A DNA stretch of 64,000 bases, taken from Turbatrix aceti (taxonomy: Eukaryota > Nematoda > Chromadorea > Rhabditida > Panagrolaimidae). The stretch covers positions 7,068,001 through 7,132,000 of the forward strand of contig OZ017766.1 of NCBI GenBank assembly GCA_963969345.1. The letters are read 5' to 3'. Position numbers and translations under genes: made by a program. Every line of letters begins with the position of its first letter. The stretch's first letter is position 1. The notes under the pieces are model-generated. The model saw only the letters and a program-made list of their open reading frames with translations, did not search any database and was not told where the DNA came from. Positions 1-10,745 of the stretch are shown here, piece after piece.

Positions 1-87
1 CCACCTCCTTCACTTTTTATCAGTAAGGAGGAGGTCAATGTTTTATGCATCTCAGGGACGGCCCCCATCACGTCTTATCAAAAAACC

Positions 88-96
88 TATATATAT
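88..96 (+). promoter_or_regulatory. Candidate TATA box of the 154-1153 gene
   Basis: A TATATATAT run lies about 60 bases upstream of the ATG at 154. The spacing suits a TATA-driven promoter with a short 5' leader. No splice acceptor is evident between it and the ATG, so this gene may not be trans-spliced. Confidence 0.4.
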
Positions 97-153
97 GTAA
101 GAGCATCTCTCAATACCCAACAAACACCTAATCTATCCTTACTGCCGCTTTCA

Positions 154-1153
154 ATGGATTCTAACTCAGCTTTCCCGCCGAATTCCGATCCGAGATATGT
201 TCCGGTGCAAGCCGGAATGTCCACTTCTGCTCCTAACCACCGAATACCATGGTCATCGGAATCGTACGGCAATGCGGCAGTTGCTACAACGGCCGCTGCA
301 ACCTCTTCTATGTACAACGACCACATGTATTACGATACAACGTCTTTCAACACACCCAAAATGTCGAGATATTTGCGGTCTGATGAAAATGGGTCTTCTT
401 CGGCTTCTAATTTCGAAAACCATCAGCAGTTCACCTCTGTATCATCTGACGAAAAATATTTAAATCGTCAGATGATGACTGCCACTACACATTTAACGGC
501 ACATAGAACCAGAACCACATCATACAACTATGTGTCCTACAATGATGCGACTCACAATCAGCATTCTATTCATTCTGCCGGGATGTCAGAATACTGGCCG
601 TCGAATGAAGGCGGAATCCGTTTGGCTTCATATTACGAAAACGTCCAGTATCCAACTTCTGACAGCACTCTTGGCTATTCAGTACGCACGTCTAGTTGTC
701 AGGTGATGACCCCCACGACCGCAACTTTCTCGTCTGGGTCGCCCTACGATGTTCCGGCAATTGAACACGTTCAGCAACAGCAGACACCGTTCACCATTGA
801 ATCGCTTGTCAACAAGCACATCCCGAAGAACCAAAAACGGGGACGTCCCCGTGCCGAAGGGGAAGACACAAACAGTCGCAAATACTATCGTGCTTACAAG
901 ATTAAGGTACCGTTTTCCAAACACTCAAAAACTAAAATTGTGTTCTTTCCAGAAAATGAACGCCAAGATCATCGCCGATGCCACCAAGGACGGTATCCTT
1001 CAACACTTCCAGAGCCTCGCACAAAAATATTCAAATCTCCCCGACATCCAAGAAGCGTACGATGAGTGTCTGCAACTTGAAAATCGTGTCAGGGCCTATG
1101 TGAATGCCACAAACCCAGCCGAAGACGCTACAAACTCGACAGTTTCGGAGTGA
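154..1153 (+). CDS. Two-exon nuclear protein candidate with an AT-hook-like motif
   Basis: Exons 154-906 and 953-1153 are separated by a 46-base intron (GT at 907, TTTCCAG ending 952). The join stays in frame and gives 317 residues. The first 225 residues are Ser/Thr/Tyr/Asn-rich and look disordered. Near residue 228 there is a KRGRPR motif resembling the AT-hook core that binds AT-rich minor groove. It is followed by a basic Arg/Lys/Tyr stretch (RKYYRAYKIKK) and a helical-looking C-terminal tail. The basic stretch is weakly reminiscent of a bZIP basic region, but no leucine heptads follow it. I infer a DNA-binding or chromatin-associated role and do not recognise an orthologue. The start is the first in-frame ATG after the TATA-like box. 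Confidence 0.7.
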
Positions 1154-2339
1154 GAATTATGCTTCACACCTATTTCCCCAGATGTTCAAATTTTTTGCTG
1201 TAGTTGAATGGCATAAAAATTGATCGAGTGAGTTATGAATGTTGTCTGTGTATGTATGTCTGCCAGTAATTAGCTACCTGATGGGATAAGAAGGAAAGAC
1301 GGTAGGCAGTAGATGTGTATGCATGCATGCATGATTATGCTGTGGCCGCCTGACCTGGTCGTCCTCAACTTTTTTGGCGCGGCGTTGGGGGCGTGGCGTG
1401 CGGTCGTCAGTCACCTGCAACCACTCAACACAACAACAAGCACCAAGCACCGGATTGATCTTTCCACTGTCTTACCGGCCTGCGCAAGCACAATTGCCAA
1501 CTTCATTCGCCACAAAAGCTGACCTTCCTTAAAATTAGACAGATGATGTTTTGTAATTCTACGGAATGTGTACGGCAATTTTGTTCTTTTGTCTTTGTTT
1601 TTTTTAGTCGTTGGCATTTTTGATAATTTCCGATATCTAAGTTGCTACCCTGATCAATAGATATATATCTATCGTATATTATACTATATATGTATAGTAT
1701 ACTATACATGTATAGTATAACAGAGATATAAACCAATTGACCGAGGCTATCCTATCCTATTATCTTCTTCAGACGTTTGCTCCTTTCTTCCATCCTTCCA
1801 TCTTTTCTTTCCCCGAAGGAAAAGAAAAGAAGAAATGGTTTCAGAAGAAATAACAAGCGGGAAAAAAAAAGCATGCATAACAAACGTGCAGCAGCCTGCT
1901 CTGCTAATAATAACGGTCCGATCATCCATCCACAATTCGAATCACGCTGCTTTTTGCCTTGAGCGCGCGCGCGCGCATTTTGTCCGTCTCTCGTCGCGTC
2001 GTCGTCGTCGCTTTCGTTTTTGCCGGTGTTGTCTCCCTTTTTTTCCCCCTTCCCGTTATCACCGCGCCAGCAACAAGCCAGCATCCCCCATCCTATCGTT
2101 GTTGTTGGTCGTAGTGTCGTGTGTGTTGGTGCGCGTAGTAGCGGTTGTTGTGTTCGTCGTCATCGCCAATCGCCATCTCTTTCCTTCCTTCCTTCCTTCT
2201 CTGTCCGTGATCGTGATATCCTCCATCAAACCATCCAAATCCCAGTTAATAATTCGCTCCTGCCTAATATTGCAGTGTTATTCTCCTACTGCATCTTGCG
2301 ACTTTTTTCACGGGTATCCATCAGGAATCAGAAAGGATC
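1154..2339. other. Spacer between the first two genes
   Basis: No convincing gene. It holds an AT-rich, partly palindromic TATAGTATA run (about 1665-1725) and CT/GT-rich tracts (about 1750-2220) probably belonging to the promoter or 5' leader of the next gene. Long open frames here are low-complexity. Confidence 0.5.
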
Positions 2340-4783
2340 ATGGTTCACGGAAAAGATTCGATATCGTAAGTTGTTTTTGTTTTTTTTTCTCCCTTTTTTG
2401 CTCTTTTGCTTGACGCATATTATTTTTTTTGGAAACGATCGATGATGCTTATTTTCTGTGTTGTTTTCCAGGGTGACGACGGACGAGGCGGGAAAGAGAC
2501 TCTTCGACCCGGATGAAATGTTTGATTCGTTGTCCACGACCGACGACGACGACAGCAGCTCCTCTTCTTCATCCGATTCGTCTTCATCGTCTGATTCGGA
2601 TTCGGACACCAGCCTCAGCGACGACGAAGACCTCGACGCTCAGCTTCAGGCTCACCTGTCACCTGCACCTGCAGCAGCACCTGAAGCGACCCAACCCCAA
2701 CTCCCACCCCAACCCCAACCACAACCCCCGACGATGCCTCCAACAGCTGTTCCGGAGCCCTGTCAGCCAATTTCTGCGCTCCCGGATGTCTCGTCGTCAG
2801 AATCTGAATCCGACTCGGATTCTGACTCAGACAGCTCGTCGTCGTGCTCAACCTGCTCGTCGTCTTCAGACTCGGATTCCGATGACGATGACAAACTCGA
2901 TACTCGTGATGCTACCACGACGACGACGTGCCAGAAGACCCCGGAAATTCCTCCGGTCCCCCAACAGGAAGTTATCATCGCGCCACCTGCTTGCGTGGTA
3001 ACCGCCAAACCAGAATCTCCAAAACCTACCGCAATCACCGTTGAAACCCAGAACCAGAAGCCTACTTTACCTGTGACCTCATACCGCAAGGCGAATGATC
3101 TCAAGATTCTGAGAGCCACAAGCAAACCGATTGGTAAGTATTGAAAAATGATTTTACGCTGGGTTCAGCAAAGAAAAATGATTTTTGATGAGTTTTACCC
3201 AAAAAATGTGTAATGTGGCTTTCGAAACGAAATTGAAATACGGTTTACGATTGTCAAATCGTAAAAATGATTTTGGGCAAGGTTCTGCAAAGAAAACTGA
3301 TGTGTTCAGTTTACCGAAAACTGTGGATTCGTGGTTTCGAAGCGAAAATACTAGTTCTTGTGAAACGATTTACGATCGCGATCGGTGAAGAATTTTGTGG
3401 TTCTGTTTTGCAAACATTTTTCAGTTTTGTATAATTTTGCTCATTTTTTTTGTTTTGGTTTTCGATACGAAATTGAATCACGGTTTTTACGATTGTCGAA
3501 TCGTGAAAGTTGATTGTGGGACAGAAACAAAAAATCTATTTTTTTTGTAATATTTTTACATAAAAATTTTTGTGGTTGTTTTTGACGCGAGTTTGATTTG
3601 TTTTTTTTATGAGTTTTAATGTTTCATAATTTCAGCACAACCCTCTCGCGCACAGATGCCGGCTTCCGAAAGACAGCCTCCTCACCGCGTTGCTACGATG
3701 GCTGAATTCAATCGTCGGCGACAACAGCGAAAATCCACGGAAAAATCAGCCAAATCCCTATCTGCGACTTCGGACATTCTCAAATCCAGGATCGAAGAGG
3801 CTCGCAAGCAAATGATGAGTCGAGGCTCTCCGAACACGATCACCGGCACCCCTTCGCCCCTCCAGTCGGCAGCCACGGCTTCTCCGGCGGATACGACGAC
3901 GACCGATTGCAGCACGCCTTCCCAGACTGCGACAGCTCCGGGAACGCCGATCGATCTGGATCCACTCAAATCCGGCAGCACTCCACCCCAGCCTACTGTA
4001 AGTGTTTCCTCGACCGTTGATTCGTGTCCGAGGCCTGTGAGTGCCGCGAAACGTCGACGAACGGAAAGCCTGGAAGACGGCGAAATTGCGAGCGATGATG
4101 AATGCGCTCTTCCGCCTGCTGCTAAGAATCCAACTCCGCCGAGACAGGCAAAAGAGGCAGCGACAGCGACGATTCCTCCTGCAGCGAAAATTTCGGCTCC
4201 TCAAAATCCTGTTCGCCGGGAAAGAAAGACGTCGGGATCTTCTTCTGGTCGCGGTGATCGACGACGGGAGTCTGATGGCCGTCGCCGGAACGAGGTAATA
4301 CCAGATCGCAGGTATTCGCGGGATTTGGACGACCGTAATCGGAACGATCGTAATCCTGACCGCGACCATGATCGTCAGCGCCCGGCTGAGAGACGCCGCC
4401 GTTCTCCATCGCCTCCAAAACGCCCGAAGAAGCGTGTTTCTCCTCCGGCGACGACCAGGGACAAGAAAACCCCTCAGCCTCAGTCTATGGCTCACAAGCC
4501 ACGGGTAATGAATTCTCGTCCTTCGGCGGCTCTCTGGGGCGACTACCGTATTCCACGGATCGGAGAACCTCAGCCTACGACGACGACGACCAAGCCGCCG
4601 CCATCCCAGCCCAAACAGCCTGTTTCTACCTCAAAAACGGCCACAACGACGCATCCTACAACGAAAATCACTCCTCGTTCGCCGCCGACTGCCGAAATCG
4701 TCTCTCGTCCCGGCTTCAGCCCCGACCAGCCCCAAACCTTCAAGCTCATCCTTCGAAACGTTCCCATTGCCTGCAAGCCATGA
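2340..4783 (+). CDS. Ser/Asp-rich and Arg-rich low-complexity nuclear protein
   Basis: Three exons: 2340-2365, 2472-3133 and 3636-4783. Phases match, giving 611 residues. The first exon codes only nine residues (MVHGKDSIS). Exon 2 carries two acidic Ser/Asp tracts (about residues 30-65 and 125-160) separated by Pro/Gln-rich linkers. Exon 3 is Ser/Pro/Thr-rich with an Arg/Asp/Glu/Ser block (about residues 415-485, including RRRRSPSPPKRPKKR) resembling RS-type regions of RNA-processing or transcription factors. No folded domain is recognisable. Nuclear RNA or transcription function is inferred from composition only. Intron 2 (502 bases) holds a short tandem repeat. The gene ends with TGA at 4781-4783. 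Confidence 0.72.
3220..3500. repeat. Intronic imperfect tandem repeat (CGAAACGAAATTGAA / TTTACGATTGTC units)
   Basis: Inside intron 2 of the 2340-4783 gene. The phrases TTTCG-ACGAAATTGAA and CGGTTT-TACGATTGTC recur at about 3220-3260 and 3455-3500, with a weaker middle copy near 3335-3380. Confidence 0.45.
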
Positions 4784-6500
4784 TCGCATGTATGAATCTT
4801 CTTTCTTTCTTTCTGCCCTCCTGTCTGTTTTCTTGCCTGCCCTGCCGTGTTACTATTTACCCATTTTGTTTTGTTCTCTACGGGGAATCCGTTGAGTCAC
4901 AACAAATTATTCTCCTCCTGCACCCATTTTGATGGCGATCGAACGATCATCGTCGCAGTCGACAAAATCTCGCGTTTGTTCGTTCGTCCCATCTCTTATT
5001 GTTGCCCCTTCAGTCTGTCGTCGTTAAAAGAGCGTCTCAGAGGCCTTTTTTTTGTATAAATGTATCTAACGAGAATGGAGCTTGGTGGGGGGAAGGATCG
5101 GGGATTGAAATTGGGTCGGAAAAACGAAAAAACGTTTGTAAATTATTTTTGTGATTTTTGAAGCGAAAGTTTTATTTTTTCCTTTCGAGACATTTTTAGT
5201 TTGGACGAAAAATTGCAGAATGGAATCAAAATTTACCGCAAAGAAAAATTGAAACATTCGAAGCGATCGCTTCGAAAAGAAAAAAAAACTAAATTTTTTT
5301 CGGTAGAAAACTTTTTTTGTGGTTTTTGAAGCGAAAGTTTCTATTTTTCGTGTCGAGACATTTTTAGTTTTTTTACGAATCGAATAAAATTTTATCGAAA
5401 AGAAGAATTTTGGGTTTCGCTTCAAAACCCAAAAAAAATTTAGGCCGAACAAATTTAGTTTTTTGGTTTCGAAGCGAAAATGCAGTTTATCCTTTCGTTA
5501 CAGTATTTATTATATTCGACCTCTGAAATTTTAGAATTGTACTTATTTTCGTCCAAAAATGACTCCAGAATGTGTTCTTTGTTTTTTTTTGCGTTAATTT
5601 GACAAAAAACACGGGTCTGAGGGTATTTTTTGGGTCCCGAAAAGAAAAATTGAAACTTTCGTTTCAAAAACCACAAAAAAATTTTATGCTTGCAAAATTT
5701 AGTTTTTTTTGTTTTTGAAGCGAAAATTCATTATTTTGTGTTTTTTTTTACCATTTTTGAAGGAATTGAAGTCTAATTTCCCGCCTCTGGGCCGTTTTTC
5801 TGGCAAAAGACGCCAGGCCGTCAAAGGGCGTTGATTGGGTCGTTGGCCGCCGCAATCGAGTACCCCTCAGTCGACTCGGAAAACGAAACGATCGAAGGAA
5901 GGAAGGAAGACAGTTGGGTGCGCGGGCGACGAACGAACACACGACGACGACGACGACGACTGACTCCCCACAGGTGTGTTTGGTTGTTGTTGTGTTGCTC
6001 CTCCGTTGATGGGGGGTTTTTTTTTCGAGTCGACCGACCATGGCTGTCTGTGCCTCAGTTGTGGTTGCTTTTTTTTCTGGCGATGATGGTGGACGATGGA
6101 CGATGGACGATGAACAGCAAAAAAAAATTGGTGCACACGAACTCATCGGTTTTTTTTTCACTCGCGATTACGTTTTTTTTGTTTTGACTGGATTCAACAG
6201 GTGACCAGGTGACGTGGCATTCGCGTTGGTCGAAAATGGCAATTTTTCTTCCTGTTTCGGCGATTTTTGAGCGAAACCACATTTTTTTACGTTCAGCGCT
6301 GTTTTTTTTTCTTTATTTTTTTTGCGCGTGCTAAAAAGTAAGAAAAAAAATATTTTTTCACCGCACACCTGCTGCTTAAATTTGCATAAGTCAAATACCC
6401 CGTCTTGACAGAAAATAAGTTCAGAGGACCGTACTAAGTTTGGCATGTTTGTGCCATCTTAGTTTACGTCATTTATTTTTCTTTGGATTAAATTGTAATC
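4784..6500. other. 3' flank and AT-rich spacer with GAAGCGAAAGTTT repeats
   Basis: About 4784-5060 is probably the 3' UTR of the upstream gene. From about 5110 to 5730 the motif TTTTGAAGCGAAAGTTT or its complement recurs at irregular spacing among A/T runs. From 5880 to 6130 the sequence is purine- and GAC-rich. No gene is supported. Confidence 0.45.
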
Positions 6501-6782
6501 ATGCTGGGCTACCTCCTGACCATCTCCGTGCTCACCTGTGCCGTGGCACGGGACTCTGATCTCGACTTTTGTCCCATCGACGACACCGACAACGACGACG
6601 ACCGTCTCTCGCTCTTCTCTCCTCCCTCTGCGGCCGACGCAGCCTGGCTCGACGATCTCGGATGCGTGCTTCTGGGCATTTTTTTTGGAATCTCATGGAT
6701 GGCATCTGCGGTCGTCGTCGTACAACTCGTCGTCAGCCGGCAACTTGACGAGGAAGAAAGAATCAACGACGCCCCCTCGTGA
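6501..6782 (+). CDS. Small secreted or single-pass membrane protein candidate (93 aa)
   Basis: Single-exon frame, GC-rich against strongly AT-rich flanks, starting at ATG 6501 and ending with TGA at 6780-6782. Residues 1-16 (MLGYLLTISVLTCAVA) look like a signal peptide. An acidic Asp-rich region follows. Residues about 54-78 (VLLGIFFGISWMASAVVVVQ region) form a clear transmembrane segment, then a short charged tail. I recognise no family. Compositional contrast and the signal/TM layout support a real gene; the short length and lack of a known homologue argue for caution. Confidence 0.45.
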   Translation: MLGYLLTISVLTCAVARDSDLDFCPIDDTDNDDDRLSLFSPPSAADAAWLDDLGCVLLGIFFGISWMASAVVVVQLVVSRQLDEEERINDAPS

Positions 6783-8846
6783 CAATGACAACGCATACGC
6801 TGCTTTTCTGCTCTTCTCCGGGTTATTTTTGCTCGATTTTCGATTTACGCTTTTCTCGCGTAAACCTAACTACCACCAACTTTTTTTTATTTACCGTGTT
6901 TGACTTTGGGATTACGGGGTCTTGTTATTTGGCGCTGTTTATTTGCAAATTGGTCCACGCTCAAAATTCCCTCGACGCTCCGGAGGAGATTTTCTCGCCG
7001 AACAAATTTTTTTCTTCGTTTCTTTTGTTTTTGATTTGATTTTTTTTGGTTGACTTGTTCGTTTGCGTCTGCGATGGGCACGGTAACTGCAGGGATGCGC
7101 GCGAGCACTTTTGTTTTTCAAAATTTTCCTCATTTTACTCGGCTCGTTGCGAGACGCACTTTTGAATGAATTGCAATTCAAAAATTGGTTCCGAGCTTTT
7201 TTCTGCTTTTTTTCCTCCCGTCCACTTTAGCGTATCATGTCCGCTTTTTCAAGTGTCTAACGATTTTTTTTTATCTTCTTCTTTTTTTCAAGAACTTCCC
7301 GGTGGTGATGCAATTTCATGGGCCGCCGTTCCATGAATTATTTATTTTTGATCTTCGGAATTTTTTAGTCAGCTGATTTTGTGAGTTTCAATCTTTAACC
7401 TCAAATTGGACTTTCCGAAGAGTTTTGAATGTCTGTTATTATGAAATTGGAGTAGAAAACGACTCTTACCGTCGTGGGAAAAAAATAAAACAATTTCGTT
7501 TTTAAAAACAAAAAAATTTATTTATTTATTTATAAAAATGTCAAAATGTCTGTAAATCCGAAAAAATGAGGGTTTTAACGGCGAAATTCATCAAAACTTT
7601 CATTTGATAAGCATTTTTGCTTTTGGAGTTTTTTTGTGAGCGATCATTCATTTTTTTGTTATGGACCAAAAACATCCCTGTAAAAAATACGAGTTGAATG
7701 AATGTTTTTTTTTTCATTTCTAATGAAAAAAAACACTTTTTCTCACGTATACGTATTGTTTTTCAAACAAAAAAATATTTTGTTTCAATTCATTATTGAT
7801 AAAAAATGTGTAAAGTAAAAAAATGTTTTTTGAAAATTGACTTTAAAATTCGGTCAATATTTTTTTTTTGATTTTGACATTTTTTGACGCTAAATGTTTT
7901 ATTTTTCTTCAAAAAAAAATTCAATTGATTCAATTTTTTATAGTAATTTTTTTTACGGATTTTACATTAAAAAATGCGTTGACTGAATATTTTTTGACCA
8001 AGAAAATGCCTATTTTTTGTTTCCAAAAAATTGACCTCCAAATCCCTTCCGGAAGTTTTTGGAACCGATGTTTGTTCCAATTTGGACGCCTAAACGACGA
8101 CATGGGCTTCACGTCACAAACACGCGCTACGCTTTAAAAAAAAATACAATCTATGTATGTATTAAATTTATTTCGGGCGGGGCGCGTCTCCAAAGTTGGC
8201 CGTGTTCCCGCAAGTCACCTTCACCAACAACCACGGTGGCTGGACTGATTCACAGATCAGTTGCGACGCTGCAGCGACGCTGATGCGTTGATTGCAATTG
8301 ATCGGAAGTGAACTGGTCAGCATTTGTGCGTGTGCGACTTTTTTTTTTTGGAATGCAAACTGCGTGGGGGGGCTCATTTCCGGCTGTTAATTAATGATTT
8401 ATAATTGTATCATAATTTTTTTGTTCAATTATCAATCATCAATCAAATCTATGAAAATTGAATCAGGTGCGTGCGTGCGTGCGTATGTGTGTGTTTTTGT
8501 ACTCTTTGCCTTCGCCTTCGCCCGATGTTAGCCTTCGTCGATCAAAGATTGTGACGTCTGTTTTTCCACTACCATCGTTATCTATAAAAATACAAAAAAA
8601 AATGTTTTTTGTTCCCGATATTTTTTTTAAAAAGCGCTTCATGCTGCACCGGCGCGCCGAAGCCATGTTTTTGATTTTTTTAGATTTTTCTAGTCTCGCG
8701 GGATCATTGGGATCTCATTTGCACGGAAGCTGCTATTCGCAGTCCGACTGCAAAAAAACTGCAGCAGCGACTGTAGACTTGGTGATCTCTTATGCATTTT
8801 TGTTCTTCCGGGCTGGCTGTTGTCTGTTTTTTTGCACCGATGCCAC
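6783..8846. other. AT-rich spacer
   Basis: Long A/T runs, with a (GTGC)n-like microsatellite near 8467-8495. The segment at about 8663-8733 is nearly repeated at 10383-10447. No coding region is supported. Confidence 0.4.
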
Positions 8847-9273
8847 CGGGGATGGGCGAACAGCCGTTTTTTTTGTTCTCGAACGAACACGAACATTTTG
8901 TAACTTTTGTTCGAGAAACCGAACGAACGCGAACATTTTTATCTGTGTTCGCGAACGAACACTAACGAACAACGAACAGATTTTTTTTTTTCGGTACTGT
9001 GCGTTTTCACGTTTTTGGTGACAGTTTTCCTACACTTTTTATTGCCGAAGGCAATTCACACTATTTGCCATTTTTGGAAAAAATAACATCAATTTCGGCA
9101 CCATTAAACTGATTTTACCTAAATTTTTGTTCGTTTTATCTGTTCGGAAAATTTATCTTTGTTCGCGAACGAACTCGAACAAAGGAAATCTGTTTTCGGA
9201 CGAACACGAACGCAAAAATTTGAATTTGTTCGCGAACACTACTTGAGCATACGCGAACGTTCGCCCGTCCTCA
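8847..9273 (+). mobile_element. Non-autonomous hAT-like MITE, older copy
   Basis: Starts CGGGGATGGGCGAAC (one change from the family terminus CAGGGATGGGCGAAC) and ends in a decayed GTTCGCCCGTCC. The inside follows the family order: subterminal GTTCGCGAACGAACACGAAC-type repeats at both ends and a unique middle (with CACGTTTTTGGTGACAG). No target-site duplication remains. Confidence 0.65.
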
Positions 9274-9287
9274 TTGAGGATGCGGAT

Positions 9288-9649
9288 CAGGGATGGTCGA
9301 ACGTTCGTGTTTGTTCGCGTTCGTTCGTGAACAAATTCAAATTTTTTTATTTGTTTTTGTTCGAGAACAGATTTGCTTTGTTCGAGTTCGTTTGCAAACA
9401 AAGATTAATTTTACGAACAGATAAAACGAACACCAAAAACGTGAAAACGCATAGTACCGAAGTTTACGTTTTCATGCCCCGTTTGGACAAAATTTTGTAC
9501 AAAATATGCTAAAAATCTGTTCGTTGTTCGTTCGTGTTCGTTCGCAAACACTGACAAAAATGTTCGCGTTCGTTCGGTTTTTCGAACAAAAGTTACAAAA
9601 TGTTCGTGTTTGTTCGAGAACAAAAAAAACAGCTGTTCGCCCATCCCTG
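9288..9649 (-). mobile_element. Non-autonomous hAT-like MITE with perfect 8-bp target-site duplication
   Basis: Begins CAGGGATGGTCGAAC and ends TGTTCGCCCATCCCTG, forming terminal inverted repeats. It is flanked on both sides by ATGCGGAT (9280-9287 and 9650-9657), a perfect 8-bp duplication as expected for hAT transposition. It has no coding capacity. Its orientation is opposite to the copy 14 bases upstream. Confidence 0.85.
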
Positions 9650-10745
9650 ATGCGGATTGTTCTCTACCCAACTGTGCATGGTTGTGAAAAAGTCATTAGC
9701 ACGAGGACCGACCCGCGGACCACTTAGGCACATCTTTGTTTTTCAAAACTACGGAGACAAGATGAGTGAGGAGGACAGGAAAGGACGCGCGCTTTTGTTT
9801 TACCATTTTTTTTGGCAAGCCGATTATGCTGCGTCGTCGTCGACGATGGCCATGCCGTGGCAATCTTCAGCCTCAGGCGCGTATACGCGCGCGTAATCTC
9901 GTGTGAAGTATGTGGCGGCTTATATTTGGGACAGGGACGAAAACTGTTTACAGAAGACGAAAGCTGTTTGTGACTTGAACGGTTTTTTTTCAATTCAAAC
10001 ACCAAACTTTTTTTTCTTACTTTAAAAAAATGGTTTTTTTTCTTTTTTTGACGTTAACGTGATTGTTCGAATCCCACCCGTCCCAAAAAAAAATGCCGAG
10101 TAATGTGTTTTACGCTTGCTTCGTTCATTAAAGGATGCACGCAAGTATGTGTGGCACACATTTTTTTTTCGAATAAAGCGCTGAGGGGGTCTTATGTAAT
10201 TCACTTTTTTTTGGTAGGGGACCGACCATAGATTACGAGCGGGCGCGTAGGAGGGATGAATGCCGGAAAGTTTTGCCCTCCATCTAAATTCCCTTCAACT
10301 CCGGCTGAATGGCACTCCAGGAAGATCGCGAGCTTTGCACCTTCCCTATACGGATTAGCCTGTTTGTTTTCTGCGTTAGCCATGTTTTTGATTTTTTTTT
10401 GATTTTTTTTTCTAGTCTCGCGGGATCATCGGGATCTCATTTGCACGGAATCGTCAAAAAAAGTTTTCAAAAAAAGTTGGGGTCGATTTTGGCGTTTTTT
10501 GTCAAAAAAAACTTTTCGCGTCCCAAAAAAGCGTTTCAAAACCCCATTTTCATTTTTTTTTGCATTAGGAACTATTTCAAATCTTTACGAAGAAAATTTT
10601 TTTCTGTATTTTTTATTATTTGTTATTGTTTTTTTTGTGAATCGCCTGTTTTTTTACGATTGGAGCGTTTTTTTTTCAAAATATCGTGGAAAAAACCTTC
10701 GCGCCATTATTTTCACCATTTTGGCACATTTTTAGAGTTCCAAGG
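9650..10745. other. Spacer upstream of the CLC gene
   Basis: No gene. About 10383-10447 repeats the segment at 8663-8733 (CTAGTCTCGCGGGATCAT core). A TTCGAATCCC stretch near 10064 resembles a tRNA T-arm but no tRNA surrounds it. Confidence 0.4.

Noticed and set aside
3656..4783. Treating 3656 as the start of a separate gene
   Set aside because: The frame is open back to the TTTCAG acceptor at 3635 and phase-matches the exon ending at 3133, so it is exon 3 of the 2340-4783 gene.
8790..9671. Several frames with repeated FVREQ / RSRT-type peptides
   Set aside because: They are translations of the GTTCGCGAACGAACACGAAC repeats of the MITE, not genes. The same applies near 11200, 17300, 20400, 28600 and 37700.
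10050..10095. TTCGAATCCC stretch resembling a tRNA T-arm
   Set aside because: The T-stem does not pair properly, and no acceptor stem, D-arm or anticodon arm is found upstream.
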